Shown here piece by piece: positions 11,433 through 23,431 of a DNA stretch of 64,000 nt (positions are counted from its first letter, which is position 1; every line of letters starts with the position of its first letter). The notes under the pieces were generated by a model. That model did not search any database. It was not told the origin of the DNA and saw nothing but the letters and a program-made list of their open reading frames with translations. Made by a program: the position numbers and the translations under genes. The DNA lies in the NCBI RefSeq assembly GCF_947179515.1, contig NC_067481.1:23194957-23258956 (forward strand). Direction: 5' to 3'. Source of the stretch: Apodemus sylvaticus. Lineage: Eukaryota > Chordata > Mammalia > Rodentia > Muridae.

Positions 11433-14400
11433 TGTGATCTTGGTACTAACACCTAACTACAAGTTTCATGAATCTACATTTCTCCTATATGTCAATACTG
11501 GGTCCTTTATTTGAGAAACACTTTCATCATCTCTGAACTATGAAAGAACTGCAGCAACCTTTGTCACAATGCCACTTCTTTTTGTTTGAGAGTGCAGACA
11601 TATTTCAATAAACAGGTAGATGTATATGAGCAACTAGATCTCCAGTGGTAGAATCATGTGGGAAGGATTTGGGGTCAGAACATTTTTGGAGAGGTATACA
11701 AGTAAGGTAGGCTTTAATGTTTCAGAGGCCTAGGAGTTTCTCAGTTGTCTCTCTCACTTCAATTTGGTAGCTCCAGATGTTCAGACTAAACTCTTGCAGC
11801 AGATCGCCTGCATCATTGCCACTGACTTGAGGTAAAAGCCATTCAATCACCCCAAAGTGAAGGTCATATAAAAGACATTCTATTCCTAAGTGCTTTGGTT
11901 ATGAGGCCTCTAATCAGGAATTATATAGCACTTCATTTCCCAGATATACCTCCTGTATTCTTCTTGAAGCCCTGGGTGACATGAGGTCCAGGAACACAAT
12001 CGTTCCTCAATGCCATTCCTGGATCATAGAGTAAAACTTCATGGTACAGATGCAAATACTAGGAAGTGAAACTCAAGCTCAGAGAGGGAGAGAAGCAACA
12101 TCCACTCTTCTTCCATCTACTTGAATGCAATCAAGTCCTCATATACTTTCCTCAATGTTGTGAGTAGCTCTGAGTACTTCTGAGCCCAGGGATGTCCTGT
12201 TTGTCATTTATGTCTCCTGTGGTGAACCTTCTTGCTCTCAAGACCTTATTTATTTCTCTACAACACTTTCAAGGTTCTTTTTTCCAGCATAGTAGATTTG
12301 ATTTCAAAGCTAAATGGCAGACTCCAGGCAGGAGGAGATGTAGGGTGCATGTGATCCTCTTGGACAATACCCACCATTTTGCATGCCTGTGAAGGGCATT
12401 TATTAGACAGGCACAGCCACAGGACTCTGGCCCTGGGACTGCCTCTTGCTGCTGATGGGTCTTCTCATGTTCATCATTGCTGAATTCCTCATTGTTCTGA
12501 CATGGTGTGATTAGGCAATGTGAGACACTATCTGGTATTAGTCATTTATGATTGATTCCCGGGTATTGGTCCACCTGATTGGGAAGAATTTCTGCAGATC
12601 AACAGGAAGATGAAATTTTGTGAGATAATGCTGGTTGTCTGAATTGATGATTTTATATTCTTAGATAATGACATTGAATAATTCCTGATTTGATTTATAT
12701 AATTTTAAGATTTCAGATAGTTGAGAGAACATTGTAGGTTAAAACCTAAAATAAAATGTACCTCCTCCTGCAAAATTCTAAATTTTGCACAGGTTATAAC
12801 TAGCATTCACTGAACTTTCATGAGTTACAAGCACCTAAATTGCATTACCAAAGAAAAAGAGCCCTGATAAATGAGTGATGAAAGAAAGTATTCATTCAAG
12901 GATGAGGATAAGGCCACCTATCCTCATGTGCACCATGATAAGGAGTGTCATGAACAAGGAGTGGGTGATTCTATTATGAGAAAATGGGTGATTTGCTAGA
13001 CTTCAAAAATAATGTGTATGATAGACAATCTGTTTCTTGGTAAGAACATTCTTAACCAATGACATAAAAATTATTGCTTTAAACTTACAACTAAAATAAG
13101 GAAAAAGGATAAAACTATTGCTTTGGACTCATAATGAACAGCATATTGAATAAGAGATATATAAAACTACTGCTATGAACTTATACTGAACTTGTAGTAT
13201 GAAAGATACATATGAACAATTTAGGTAGCATTTTTAATAGAAAAATTTGGAACCAAAAGTTGTGCTGTACTTCTGTCCTTTGCAACAATTTTGTGAATGA
13301 GGTAATGCTTCTTAGTATGGAGGGAACTTTGTCTTAGGTGGTAAAATAGGCTAAGAGAAAAAAATTAGTAGTGCATGTGCACTAGAGCTTTGCTTTATAT
13401 GCCAACTGTATGTATAAAAAATTGTAAGAACTTGGTCACTAGAACTTGGTCTATCCACCCAATATGTGAAAATCTCCAAGTCTGCTGGCCTGTCTCTCTG
13501 TCTATTTGTCTGTGTTTATGTATGTATATATAAATTTATTTATGTACATATTTAGTTATGTATGTATGCCTGTAAGTGAAGTTGTTGGAGATTGTTTATG
13601 GGAGCTTGCTTCTATGAGAATGCATTGCTTTATTCAGTGAATTTGTGTTTATGCATGTGTGAATTTTCTCTCCTTTTCTTCTTGGCATCTCCCAAACATT
13701 TGTAGGAGTTCAGAGCTTATTGCCAGTCACAGAGAGCACCAACACCAGATAATTAAGCTTGTTCATGTCAACATCACCAGCTTTGCCCTGTAAATCACAT
13801 GCCACCATCAGAGGAGCACACATAGGTTGCTCACAGCATTGACCCAAATTGCTGACTCCAAATTGGAATATCCTCATATCATCTTATGGTGTTTGACCTG
13901 GCCTTTCCAACCTCGGTCCTTTCTGTTCTCCCCAAAATAACAAAATCTGTATTGCCATGTTCCTCTATTTCTTAGAGCTGCCATTGAAACAATTTATGAG
14001 GTTAAAAGACCTCCATGCTTTGCTGACAAACTGAATTTTTTGCCCACCTGTGTGGGGAAATATCACTGGCCACCTTCCTATCTTGAAAGGTATGCACAAA
14101 AGTATTTACAAAATTGTTTTCCTACATTACACTTATTAATAGGAATACTGGTGTCAGATGTATTAATTGAATGAAAATTTAAACCAATTCAACATCATAT
14201 ATCAGACATTAATGGAACAGGGTTTTTTTCTTTAATCATTTATCTACATATTCTAAAGATTCTCCCTATGATCATCCGATACCATGTATGAGGATAGCAA
14301 GGAAAACAACTACTTAGTGTACATATGAAAAACACCAGCAGAGATTCCTCGCATACAATACAGGGCAGCCATGACCACAGAAATTCTTTCATATTCTGAA

Positions 14401-15920
14401 ATAGTTGAGTAGCGGGTCAAGATTTTCTCTCATGTTTGAAACCTTAGGTCCATACTTTGATATAGATATCCACAGATTTCTGATGGGAGGTTCTAAAGAG
14501 ATTGAGTGAGACTTAAGGGACTTTGAAAACCAGACGTGGGTTCTCTGAGCATGTTTTGGGTCATCAGAGAGACCAGCAAAAACTTGAATGGATTCGGCCC
14601 ACTACTAGAAACACCAAACCATAACCTGTTTTATTCCCCCTTCCCCAAAGGCTCAAGACTAGATGACAGTACACTGTTCACTCATTGTTCATCACATTGT
14701 TCATGAATTGGAATGCAGTATTTGACATTGTCCATCGCATACCATGGCCGAATTTCGCAAGATTACATCTTGTCTATACTGACATCCTTCCAAAATTTAA
14801 ATCTAATACTATAGAGGGTCTGTCTACTGAGGCTGACTTGTAGATTTCAGAGCTAAGCACATAGATGATTCCAAAGACGTAATGTCATCTGGTGGGAAAG
14901 CAAATGTCTTGGGAAATAGAAGTCTTTGGAGATACAGTGCTGGTTCACTGATGACAGGTACTGTAGTCCACAGAGAATGTCCTAGTTTCCCAAAGCTGGA
15001 ATCTTTGAAAAAACTCATTTAGAGCAATTCTGACATTCTCTAACTGGTTTTTCTGCTCTCTCTTTCAGTAACTGCACTTTGAAGATAACACCCCAGCATC
15101 TTGTTTATGAAAACTGAAGTAAATAAATCATGTGCTTAGGGACATTTGGCAAGGAAGGAAATCTGTTTCTTAGTTATTTATTTGAAGTTAGGGTCCTAAC
15201 AAAGTGCTGGTCACTCAGAGGACCTAGGAGATTTCCAGGGGGAAACTTCCAGTATATAATTTCACAAGAAGAAACAGTCTAGATACACTCCCTCCAAAGA
15301 TTGACCAGAAATAAAAGGAGGTAGTCTGAAATTTCATTTGTCACACTTCGTTTAACTGACTGATACTTGGGTCTGAGACCAAATTGTGTGTCATTCACAT
15401 AGGTGAGGAGATTAAGGAAGGTAGTATCCCAGTCTAGTCCTGTCATGTTTACTGGACTTTGGTTGGGATGAATTTCAGCAATTAAGAGTTCTGACAAATG
15501 GAGTCTGCGACAATACACTCTTCTCATAACCATCATTCCAGCAAACCTATACAGAAAAGTATTGGCGTTACGCACAGTGATCTAGCACAGGGCAAGTTCC
15601 TAAAGCCTCTGTGTCCTCATGATAGTTGGACTTCACATATTTATACTCTCTATACCAACATGGCCCATTATGTGTGAGCCATCAGACTAATGAGTCCGGA
15701 CAGTCCAGAAGGGAGACAAGTTATGCCACAAACCAAAGAGCAAACACAGGATGTGAATACTGAAAACATCAAGTGTCACGTCCCTTGAAAGCAAAGACAG
15801 GACAAAGTTCTTCCTATAGGCTTCAGCCATGATTGGCATTTATTCCTCACCCGTCATGAGTAGCAGCCCATGATTTGTGTTCATCTTGAATACTGACTCC
15901 CAAGATGAGAATCTGGCCTC
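11433..15920. repeat. Intergenic body of tandem unit 1
   Basis: Non-coding sequence repeated in the other units in the same order. It holds a hydrophobic open-frame module (12392-12515), a GTAT/TATG-rich tract (about 13515-13570), a block with 'cagataattaag' (13747), a block with 'ggtactgtagtccacagaga' (14957) and the pre-promoter block 'gtgtgagccatcagactaatg' (15671). No transposon interrupts this unit, so it is the cleanest reference for the repeat. Confidence 0.75.
12392..12515 (+). other. Hydrophobic open-frame module, unit 1 copy
   Basis: The frame TGTATGLWPWDCLLLLMGLL continues into MFIIAEFLIVLTWCD and then a stop (TAG at 12512). One charged residue (Glu) breaks the hydrophobic core. 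See the 43.2-kb copy for the longest open version. Confidence 0.3.
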
Positions 15921-16003
15921 TTTTGATAATTTATTTACTCACAATCCATCAGGAGAAAGGAATGTTGCACATGAGGACAATGGACCCTCAGCAGGGTATA
16001 AAA
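15921..16003 (+). promoter_or_regulatory. Micro-KRTAP promoter, copy 2
   Basis: TTTTGATAATTTATTTACTC, GGAATGTTGCACATGAGGAC and TATAAAA at 15997-16003. Confidence 0.75.
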
Positions 16004-16082
16004 GCACTCCTGGGCAGAGAGGCTTCTAAATCATCCAAGCCACCTTCTTGCAAAAAAGACCCACCCTCCAGCCTCTGACACC

Positions 16083-16235
16083 ATGCAGTGCTGTTGTAGC
16101 CCATGCTGCTGCCAGCCTTGCTGCTGCCAGCCATGCTGCTGCCAGACCACCTGCTGCAGGACCACCTGCTGCCGCCCCTGCTGCTGCCAGCCCTGCTGCT
16201 GTGGGTCGAACTGCTGCCAGTCTGGCTGCTGCTAG
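16083..16235 (+). CDS. Micro ultra-high-sulfur keratin-associated protein, copy 2 (50 aa)
   Basis: Begins MQCCCSPCCCQPCCCQP, followed by CCCQTTCCRTTCC, RPCCCQPCCC and GSNCCQSGCC. It has 26 Cys in 50 residues, two Arg and no acidic residue. It carries the fullest set of Cys seen in the family, shared with the copies at 46962 and 62964. It is intronless, with its ATG 86 nt after the TATA box start. The TAG stop is followed by the conserved nine-codon TTCCNNSCH frame. Function (disulfide crosslinking in the hair shaft) is inferred from KRTAP4-like leader, promoter and composition. Confidence 0.78.
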   Translation: MQCCCSPCCCQPCCCQPCCCQTTCCRTTCCRPCCCQPCCCGSNCCQSGCC

Positions 16236-16573
16236 ACCACCTGCTGCAACAACAGCTGTCATTGACACACCTGTTACTGCCCAACCTGATCTCACAGGTC
16301 TTGCTCTGGACCATGGTCACCCACTCTTGTCCCCTACAGCATTAATTTGACCTCAATTAGGTCACTTGTACCCCAGACCCAGTACTGCCCTTCCATATAG
16401 TCTGCCTCAATTGATACTTCTTTGGTCCAACCAAAAAGTATGCTTCCTACACCTTGCTTCCCTTATGTGAAATCTACACATTTCTCAACTTTCTCTGAAC
16501 TTGGGAAGTCTTATCTGGAAACTATGAAGCCTTTGGACTTTAGCCAAGAAATCTGGGGAGTCCCCCTTCCTTA

Positions 16574-16579
16574 AATAAA
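16574..16579 (+). promoter_or_regulatory. Poly(A) signal, micro-KRTAP copy 2
   Basis: AATAAATG at the position conserved between copies, 339 nt after the stop. Confidence 0.7.
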
Positions 16580-19236
16580 TGTTACCTTGGTACTAACACC
16601 TAAGTATAAATGTCATGAATCTTCATTTATCCTTTAAGTCAGTATTTGGTCATGGATTTGAGAACTAGTTACATCTTCTCTGCATTTTGAAAAGAGCTAC
16701 AGCAGCCTTTGTCACAGTGCCATTTCTGTTCCTTTGACATCACAAACATATTTCAATAAACAGAAATATATAAATAACTTGATCTCCAGTGGTGGAATCA
16801 TTTGGAAAGGATTGGGAGTCAGAATACTGTTGTAGAACTGTTCAAGCAGAGCAGGCTTTTGTGTTGTTTCAGAGCCTCAGGACTTTCTCAGTCTGCTCAC
16901 TTGTTTCATTGTGGTAGCTCCAGATTTTCAGCCTCAACTCTTACAGCCTGTCTATGCTCAGCTGCCTACATGCATTGCCACTGCCTTGACTTTCAAGCCA
17001 CCCAATCCCCATAAGTGAATTAAAACACATTCTTCCGTAAGTTGCTTTGGTAATGATGTCTCAACTCAGGAAGAATATAAGGCTTGGGTCCCCAGATATT
17101 CCTTCTGTGTTCTTATTTAAGCCTTGGGAGACATGAGGACCAGGCACACAATGCCTCCTGGATGCCATTCCCAGATCATAGAGGAAAACTTGAGGAAGTG
17201 AGTTTCAACTACTAGGAGGTGACTCTAAAGCTGACAGAGGAGCTGAGGAGAAGGAGCACCCACTCTTCTTCCCTCTACTTGAATGCGATCTTGTCTCCAT
17301 GCACTGTCCTCAGCCTCAGGAGTAGCTGGGAGCACCACTGAACCCAGGGATGTCCTGTTTGTCATTTTCCTCTCTTGTGAAGAACCTCTTGCTCTGAAGT
17401 TCTTATTTATCTCTCTACAAGACTTTCCAAGTTCTTTTCCTATAGTAGTAGATTTGATAAGAACCTTCAGGAGTAGACTCCATGGAGGAGGAGCTGCAGT
17501 GTGCAAGTAATGTTCCTGGGCACTAACCACCATTTTGCGTGCCTGTGATGTGTGTGCCTTACATTAGCACTGCCCCAGGGCTCTTGTCCTAGGACTGTTT
17601 CTAGTTGCTGATGTGCCTTCTCATGTTCATCATTGCTCCATTCCTCATTGTTCTGACATGGTGTAACTGGGCAATGAGAGACTCTGGTTGTAGTGTTTAT
17701 GATTGATTGATACCTGAGCATTAGTTCAACCATATTGGGACAATTTCCTGCAGATAAACACAACAATGAAATTTTATAAAATAATACTGGTTGTATGAAT
17801 TGCTGATTTTATAGTCTCTCATACTGACATTACATAATTGCTGATTTGATTAAAATAATTTTACGTCTTCAAAGAGTTGAGAGAACATTTTAGGTTAGAA
17901 TCTCTTTTAAAATGTGCCTCCTCCTGCAAAATAGTAAAGACAGCATAGGTTGTAATTAGGGTATTGTGAACTTTTCTGCATTTCAAGCATGTAAATTGCA
18001 TTAAAAAGAAAAATAGCCTTGGGAAAATGAATGATCAAGGAAATCATTCATTCAAGGTTAGCTCCAAGGATAAGGGTAAAGATATCCATGTGCACCATGA
18101 TAAAAATGATCATGAAGAAGGAGTAAATAATTCTGTTATGCGTATAAAAACAGAAAATGGGTAATTTGCTAGACTTCAAAAATATGATATCTGATACACA
18201 ACCTGTTTCTTGGTAAGAACTTTGACAACCTATGTCATGAAAATTACTGTTTTGAACTTACAATTAATACAAGGAACAAAAACGTGATAAAACTATAGCT
18301 TTGGTCTCATAATGAGCATATAGAATAAAAGATAAATAAAACTAATGTTTTCAACTTATACTTAACTTGTAAAATGAAGAGATACACAAAAACTATTAGT
18401 TAGGTAGGAATTTTAATATAAAACCATGTAACCTAAAATTGTGCTATACCTCTCTCCTGTATAACCATTTTGCCTCTATTTTAAATGAGGCAATGCTCCT
18501 AGGAAATAGACAACCTTGTCTTGGAGAGTATATATAGGCTAAGAGAAAATATAAAGTTGTTATAGGGATTGCTCACTATAGCTTTGCTTTATCCACCAAC
18601 TGCGTGTATATGTATGAATGTAAAATGGTAAGAGCTTGGTCACTAAATCTTTGCTCTATTCACTCAATGGGGAAATGTCTATAAGTCTGCTCATTTGTAG
18701 GTCTGTCTGTTTACTTGTCTGTTTTTAATGTATGAATATAGGAATATATTATGTACATACATACATATGTATATAAGTATGTATGCATGTGTGAATGAAT
18801 GTATATATGCCTATAAGTGAACTTGTTGGAGTTTGTTCATGGGAACTTGCTTCTATGAGAGTGCATTGTTTCATCTAGCAAGTTTTTTTTTTTTTTTTGA
18901 GTGTGTGAATTTTCTCTTCTTCTTTGCTTCTTGGCATCTCCCAAATATTTTAAGGAGTTCAGAGCTTATAGCCAGTTGCAGAGAGCACCAATCCCAGATA
19001 ATTAAGTTTCTTCGTGTCCACATTACCAGTCCTTTCCCTGTAAACCACCTGAGACTATGAGAGGAACACACATAGGTTAATCTCATCGTTGGCCCAAATC
19101 ACTTACCCCCAACCTGTTTCTCCTCAGTTTATCCTATGCTGTTTGAGCTTGCCTTTCTGATCTCAGTTCTTGGGTTCTCCCATAGATACCAAATCCATGT
19201 TGCCATGGTCCTCATTTCATTACTTGCCATTCAAAC
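16580..19236. repeat. Intergenic body of tandem unit 2 (left part)
   Basis: Colinear with unit 1 up to about 19.22 kb, where a LINE-1 piece begins. The hydrophobic module at about 17580-17680 is interrupted by stops in this copy. The TATG-rich tract is at about 18725-18815, followed by a poly(T) at 18883-18898. No gene is seen. Confidence 0.7.
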
Positions 19237-19639
19237 ATTTTTTAATTCGGTATATTCTTTATTTACATTTCAAATGGTTTCCCCTTTTCTGGCTCCCTAC
19301 TCCCCAAAAGTCCCATAAGACCTCTTCCCTCCCCCTGTTCCCCCATCTACTCCTTCCTACTTCCCTGTTCTAGTATTCCCCTATACTGCTGCACTGAGTC
19401 TTTCCAGAACCAGGGGCCACTCCTCCGTTCTTCTTGGACATCACTTAATATGTGGATTATGTCTTGGGTATTCAAAGTTTCTAGGCTAATATCCACTTAT
19501 CAGTGAGTGCACACCATGATTGATTCTTTGGGACTGGGTTACCTCACTTAGTATGATGTTCTCCAGCTCCATCCATTTGTCTAAGAATTTCATGAATTCA
19601 TTGTTTCTAATGGCTGAATAGTACTCCATTGTGTAAATA
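19237..19639 (-). mobile_element. 5'-truncated antisense LINE-1 3' end, with target deletion
   Basis: It begins with the complement of an L1 tail (ATTTTTTAATTCGGTATATTC), runs back through the 3' UTR and ends in ORF2 C-terminal sequence near 'tactccattgtgtaaata'. The flanks do not form a target duplication. The unit resumes about 1.2 kb further along than where it stopped, judged against the 39.7-41.0 kb unit. The insertion, or a later event, therefore removed that unit segment. Confidence 0.8.
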
Positions 19640-20118
19640 TAGCACATCTCCATTAGGAATCATAAAGTTTATAATTCTACAAAAAGGAAACATTAGATCA
19701 ACTCCCTCCAAATACTGACCAGGGAGAAAAAGGAGGTAGTTTGGGATTTAATTTACCACAATTCACCCAACTGACTGATGTTTGGGTCTGTGGCTAGATT
19801 GTGGGTCATTTACATAGATGAGGAGATTAATGGCAGTAGTCTTCCAGGCTAGCCTATCATTTTCCTTGGATTTTGTTGGGAAGAATTCCAGTTATCAACA
19901 GTTATACCATATAGATTCTGTTTCAATGTATGCTTCCCATAGCCATCATTCCTACAAATCAACACAGAACAACATAGTCTTTAAGCACAGCAATCCAACA
20001 GGGAAACTCCTAAAGCCTTCTTTGTCTTCATGCCATTGAATGTTCATACTCACACTCTCGGTACCAACATGACTCATTATGTGTGAGCCATTATTAGTGA
20101 GGCCTGACAGTCCAGAGA

Positions 20119-20280
20119 CAGTCTACTTGCCTGTCTCCATGCCTCTTTATTTGTCTGTTTATGTATGTATATATAAATTTATTTATGTACATATTTACCT
20201 AAGTATGTATGTATGTATGTATGTATGTATGTATTATGTATGTATGTATGTATGTGTGCATGTCTGTAAGTGAAGACGTT
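20119..20280 (+). repeat. Displaced copy of the TATG-rich tract
   Basis: About 162 bp that nearly duplicates 21279-21438, including 'ctacttgcctgtctc' and 'atatttacctaagtatg'. It sits inside the pre-promoter block between 'ctgacagtcc' and 'aagttatgccacaaa', where other units have only 'tgaagggaggc'. Confidence 0.85.
20202..20258. repeat. (GTAT)n microsatellite
   Basis: A tetranucleotide run with one ATTATG interruption, inside the displaced patch. Confidence 0.9.
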
Positions 20281-21360
20281 GAAGTTATGCCACAAAACCA
20301 AACTGCAAACATAGGATGTGAATACTGAGAACATCAGGTGTCAATTCCCTTGGTCAACCTGATCGGGAAAAATTTCTGCAGATCAACAGGAAGATGAAAT
20401 TTTGTGAAATAATGCTGGTGCCTGAATTAATAATTTTCTATTCTTACATAATGACATTGCATAATTCCTGATTTGATTTATATAATTTTAAGACTTCAGA
20501 TAGTTGAGAGAATATTTTAGGTTAAAATCTAAAATAAAATGTGCCTCCTCCTGCAACATACTAAATTTTTACAGGTTGTAACTAGGGTTCACTGAACTTT
20601 CATGTGTTATAAGCACCTAAATTGCATTACAAAGGAAAAGAGCCCTAATATATGAATGATCAAGGAAAACATTCATTCAAGGTTAGGTCCAAGGATAAGG
20701 CCATGCCTTCCCATGTGCACCATTATAAGGAGTGTCATGAATAAGGAGTGGGTGACTCTATTATGAGAAAATGGATGATTTGCTACATTTCAAAAATAAT
20801 GTGTATAATAGACGATCTGTTTCATGGTAAGAACTTTGTTAACCAATGACATAAAAATTATTGCTTTAAACTTACAATTAAAATAAGGAAAAAGGATAGA
20901 TAAAACTATTGCTTTGGACTCATAATGAACAGCATATTGAATAACAGATAGATAAAACTGCTGCTATGAACTTATACCGAACTTGTAGTATAAAAGATAC
21001 ATATAAACAGTATAGGCAGCATTTTTAATAGCAAAATGTGTAACCAAAAATTGTGTTGTACCTCCATCCTTTGTACCAGTTTTGTGAATGAGGTAATGCT
21101 TCTTAGTATGGAGAGAAGTTTATCTTAGGGAACAAAATAGGCTAAGAGAAAAAAGTAGTAGTGCATGTGCACTAGAGCTTTGCTTTATACAGCAATTTCA
21201 TGTATATGTATGTATAAAAATTGTAAGAACTTGGTCACTAAAACTTGTTCTATCTTCCCAATATGTGAATATCCTTAAGTCTACTTGCCTGTCTCTATGT
21301 CTCTTTATTTGTCTGTTTATGTATGTATATATAAATTTATTTATGTACATATTTACCTAA

Positions 21361-21373
21361 GTATGTATGTATG

Positions 21374-21405
<32 letters not shown>

Positions 21406-21412
21406 TGTATGT
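21361..21412. repeat. (GTAT)n microsatellite
   Basis: A tetranucleotide run in the normal unit position. It is the probable source of the displaced patch 1.16 kb upstream. Confidence 0.9.
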
Positions 21413-22216
21413 GTGCATGTCTGTAAGTGAAGCTGTTGGATATTGTTAATGGATGCTTGCTTCTATAAGAATGCATTGCTTCATCCAGTGAGTTTGTGTT
21501 TGTGAGTGTGTGAATTTTCTCTCCTTCTTTTCTTCTTGGCATCTCCCAAAAAGTTTAAGGAGCTCACAGCTTATTGCCACTCACAGAGATCACCAACGCC
21601 AGATAATTAAGTTTGTTCATGTGAATATTGACAGCGTTGTCCCTGTAATCACCTGCCAGCATCAGAGGTCCACACATATGTCACTTACAACATTTGCCCA
21701 AATTGCCTACTCTCAAAGCTGGTTTCTCAGGTTATCTTATGGTGTTTGAGTTGTTCTTTCTGCCCTTGGTCCTTTGTGTTCTCCCAAGGTTACCCAAATC
21801 CATTTTGCCATGGTCTTCATTTCATTAGTGCTGCTTTTGGAACGTAATACATGAGGTTTAGAGACCTCCATGTTTTGCTGACAAACTGAATTTTTTGCCT
21901 GTGTGGAAATATCACTGTCCACCTTCCTGTCTTGAAAGGTATGCAAAAAAAGTGTTTAAAAATTATTTTCCTACATTATACATATTAATAGAAATATTGG
22001 TGTCAGATATATTAATTGAATGAAAATTTAAATTAATTCAATATCATATATCAGATACAAGTGGAACAGGGGTTCTTTAATCATTTATCTTCATATTTTA
22101 AAGACTGACCCAATTATCATCCAATACCAGGTGTTAGGATAGCAAGGAAAATAACTACTTAGTGTACATATGAGAAACACCAGCAGAGATTCTTCACATA
22201 AAATACAGGGCAGCCA

Positions 22217-23431
22217 CTGGATGTTTTAAGCTCCTTTGTCGAAGATCAAGTGGTCATAGGTGTGTGGGTTTATTTCTGGATCTTCAATCCTATTTCATTG
22301 ATCCACCTGCTTGTCACTGTAACAATACCATGCAGTTTTTAACACTATTGCTCTGTAGTATTGCTTGAGGTCTGGGATACTGATTTCCCCAGAAGTTCTG
22401 TTACTGTTGAGAATAGTTTTAGCTATCCTGTTTTTTTGTTATTCCAGATGAATTTGAGAATTGCTCTTTCTAACTCTATGAAGAACTGAGTTGGGATTTT
22501 GATGGGGATTGTGTTGAATCTGTATATTGCTTTTGGCAAGATGGCCATTTTTACTATATTAATCCTGCCAATCCACAAGCATGGAAGAGCTTTCCATTTT
22601 CTGAGGTCTTCCTCCATTTCCTTCTTCAGAGACCTGAAGTTCTTGTCATACAGATCTTTCTCTTGTTAGATTAAAGTCACACCAAGATACTTTATATTGT
22701 TTGTGGCTATTGTGAAGGGTATCGTTTCCCTAATTTCTTTCTCAGCCTGCTTATCCTTTGAGTATAGGAAGTTGTTAGCTTGAGTTGATTGTATAACCAA
22801 CCACTTTGCTGAAGTGGTTTATCAGCTGTAGGAATTCTCTGGTGGAGTTTTTTGGGTCACTTAAGTATACTATCATATCATCTGCAAATCATAATAGTTT
22901 GACTTCTTCCTTTCCAATTTGTATCCCTTTGACTTTCTTATACTGTCTAATTGCTCTAGATAATACCTCAACACAATGGAGTACTAGTCAGCCATTAGAA
23001 ACAATGAATTCATGAAATTCTTAGACAAATGGATGGAGCTGGAGAACATCATCCTAAGTGAGGTAATCCAGTTTCAAAAGGTCACTCATGGTATGCACTC
23101 ACAGATAAGCAGCTATTAGCCTAGAAACTTGGAATACTGGAGACATAATCCACATATCAAATGATGACCAAGAAGAAGGAAGGAGTGGCCCCTGGTTCTG
23201 GAAAGGCTCAGTGCAGCAGTGTAGGGTAATACCAGAACAGGGAAGTGGGAAGGGGTGGATGGGGGAACAGGGGGATGGAAGAAGGCTTATGGGACTTTTG
23301 GGGAGTGGGGAGCCAGGAAAGGGTAAATCATTTGAAATGTAAATAAAGAATATATTGAATAAAAAAAATAAAATCAGGGGAAAAAAGAAAAGAAAATGAA
23401 AAAAAAAACCCAAAACCAAACCAAACAAACA
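22217..23431 (+). mobile_element. 5'-inverted (twin-primed) LINE-1 insertion
   Basis: 22217 to about 22968 is antisense ORF2 reverse-transcriptase region (the minus strand encodes WIGRINIVKMAILPKAIYRF). About 22969-23431 is sense ORF2 end, 3' UTR and an A-rich tail. This layout is the classic product of twin priming. It is flanked by a 17-bp duplication with one mismatch: 22200-22216 AAAATACAGGGCAGCCA and 23432-23448 AAAATACAGGTCAGCCA. The uninterrupted target is visible at about 14351-14367 in unit 1. Confidence 0.9.

Noticed and set aside
20202..21412. Regular GTAT repeats considered as a CRISPR-like or satellite array
   Set aside because: They are pure short tandem repeats without spacers, typical of vertebrate microsatellites.
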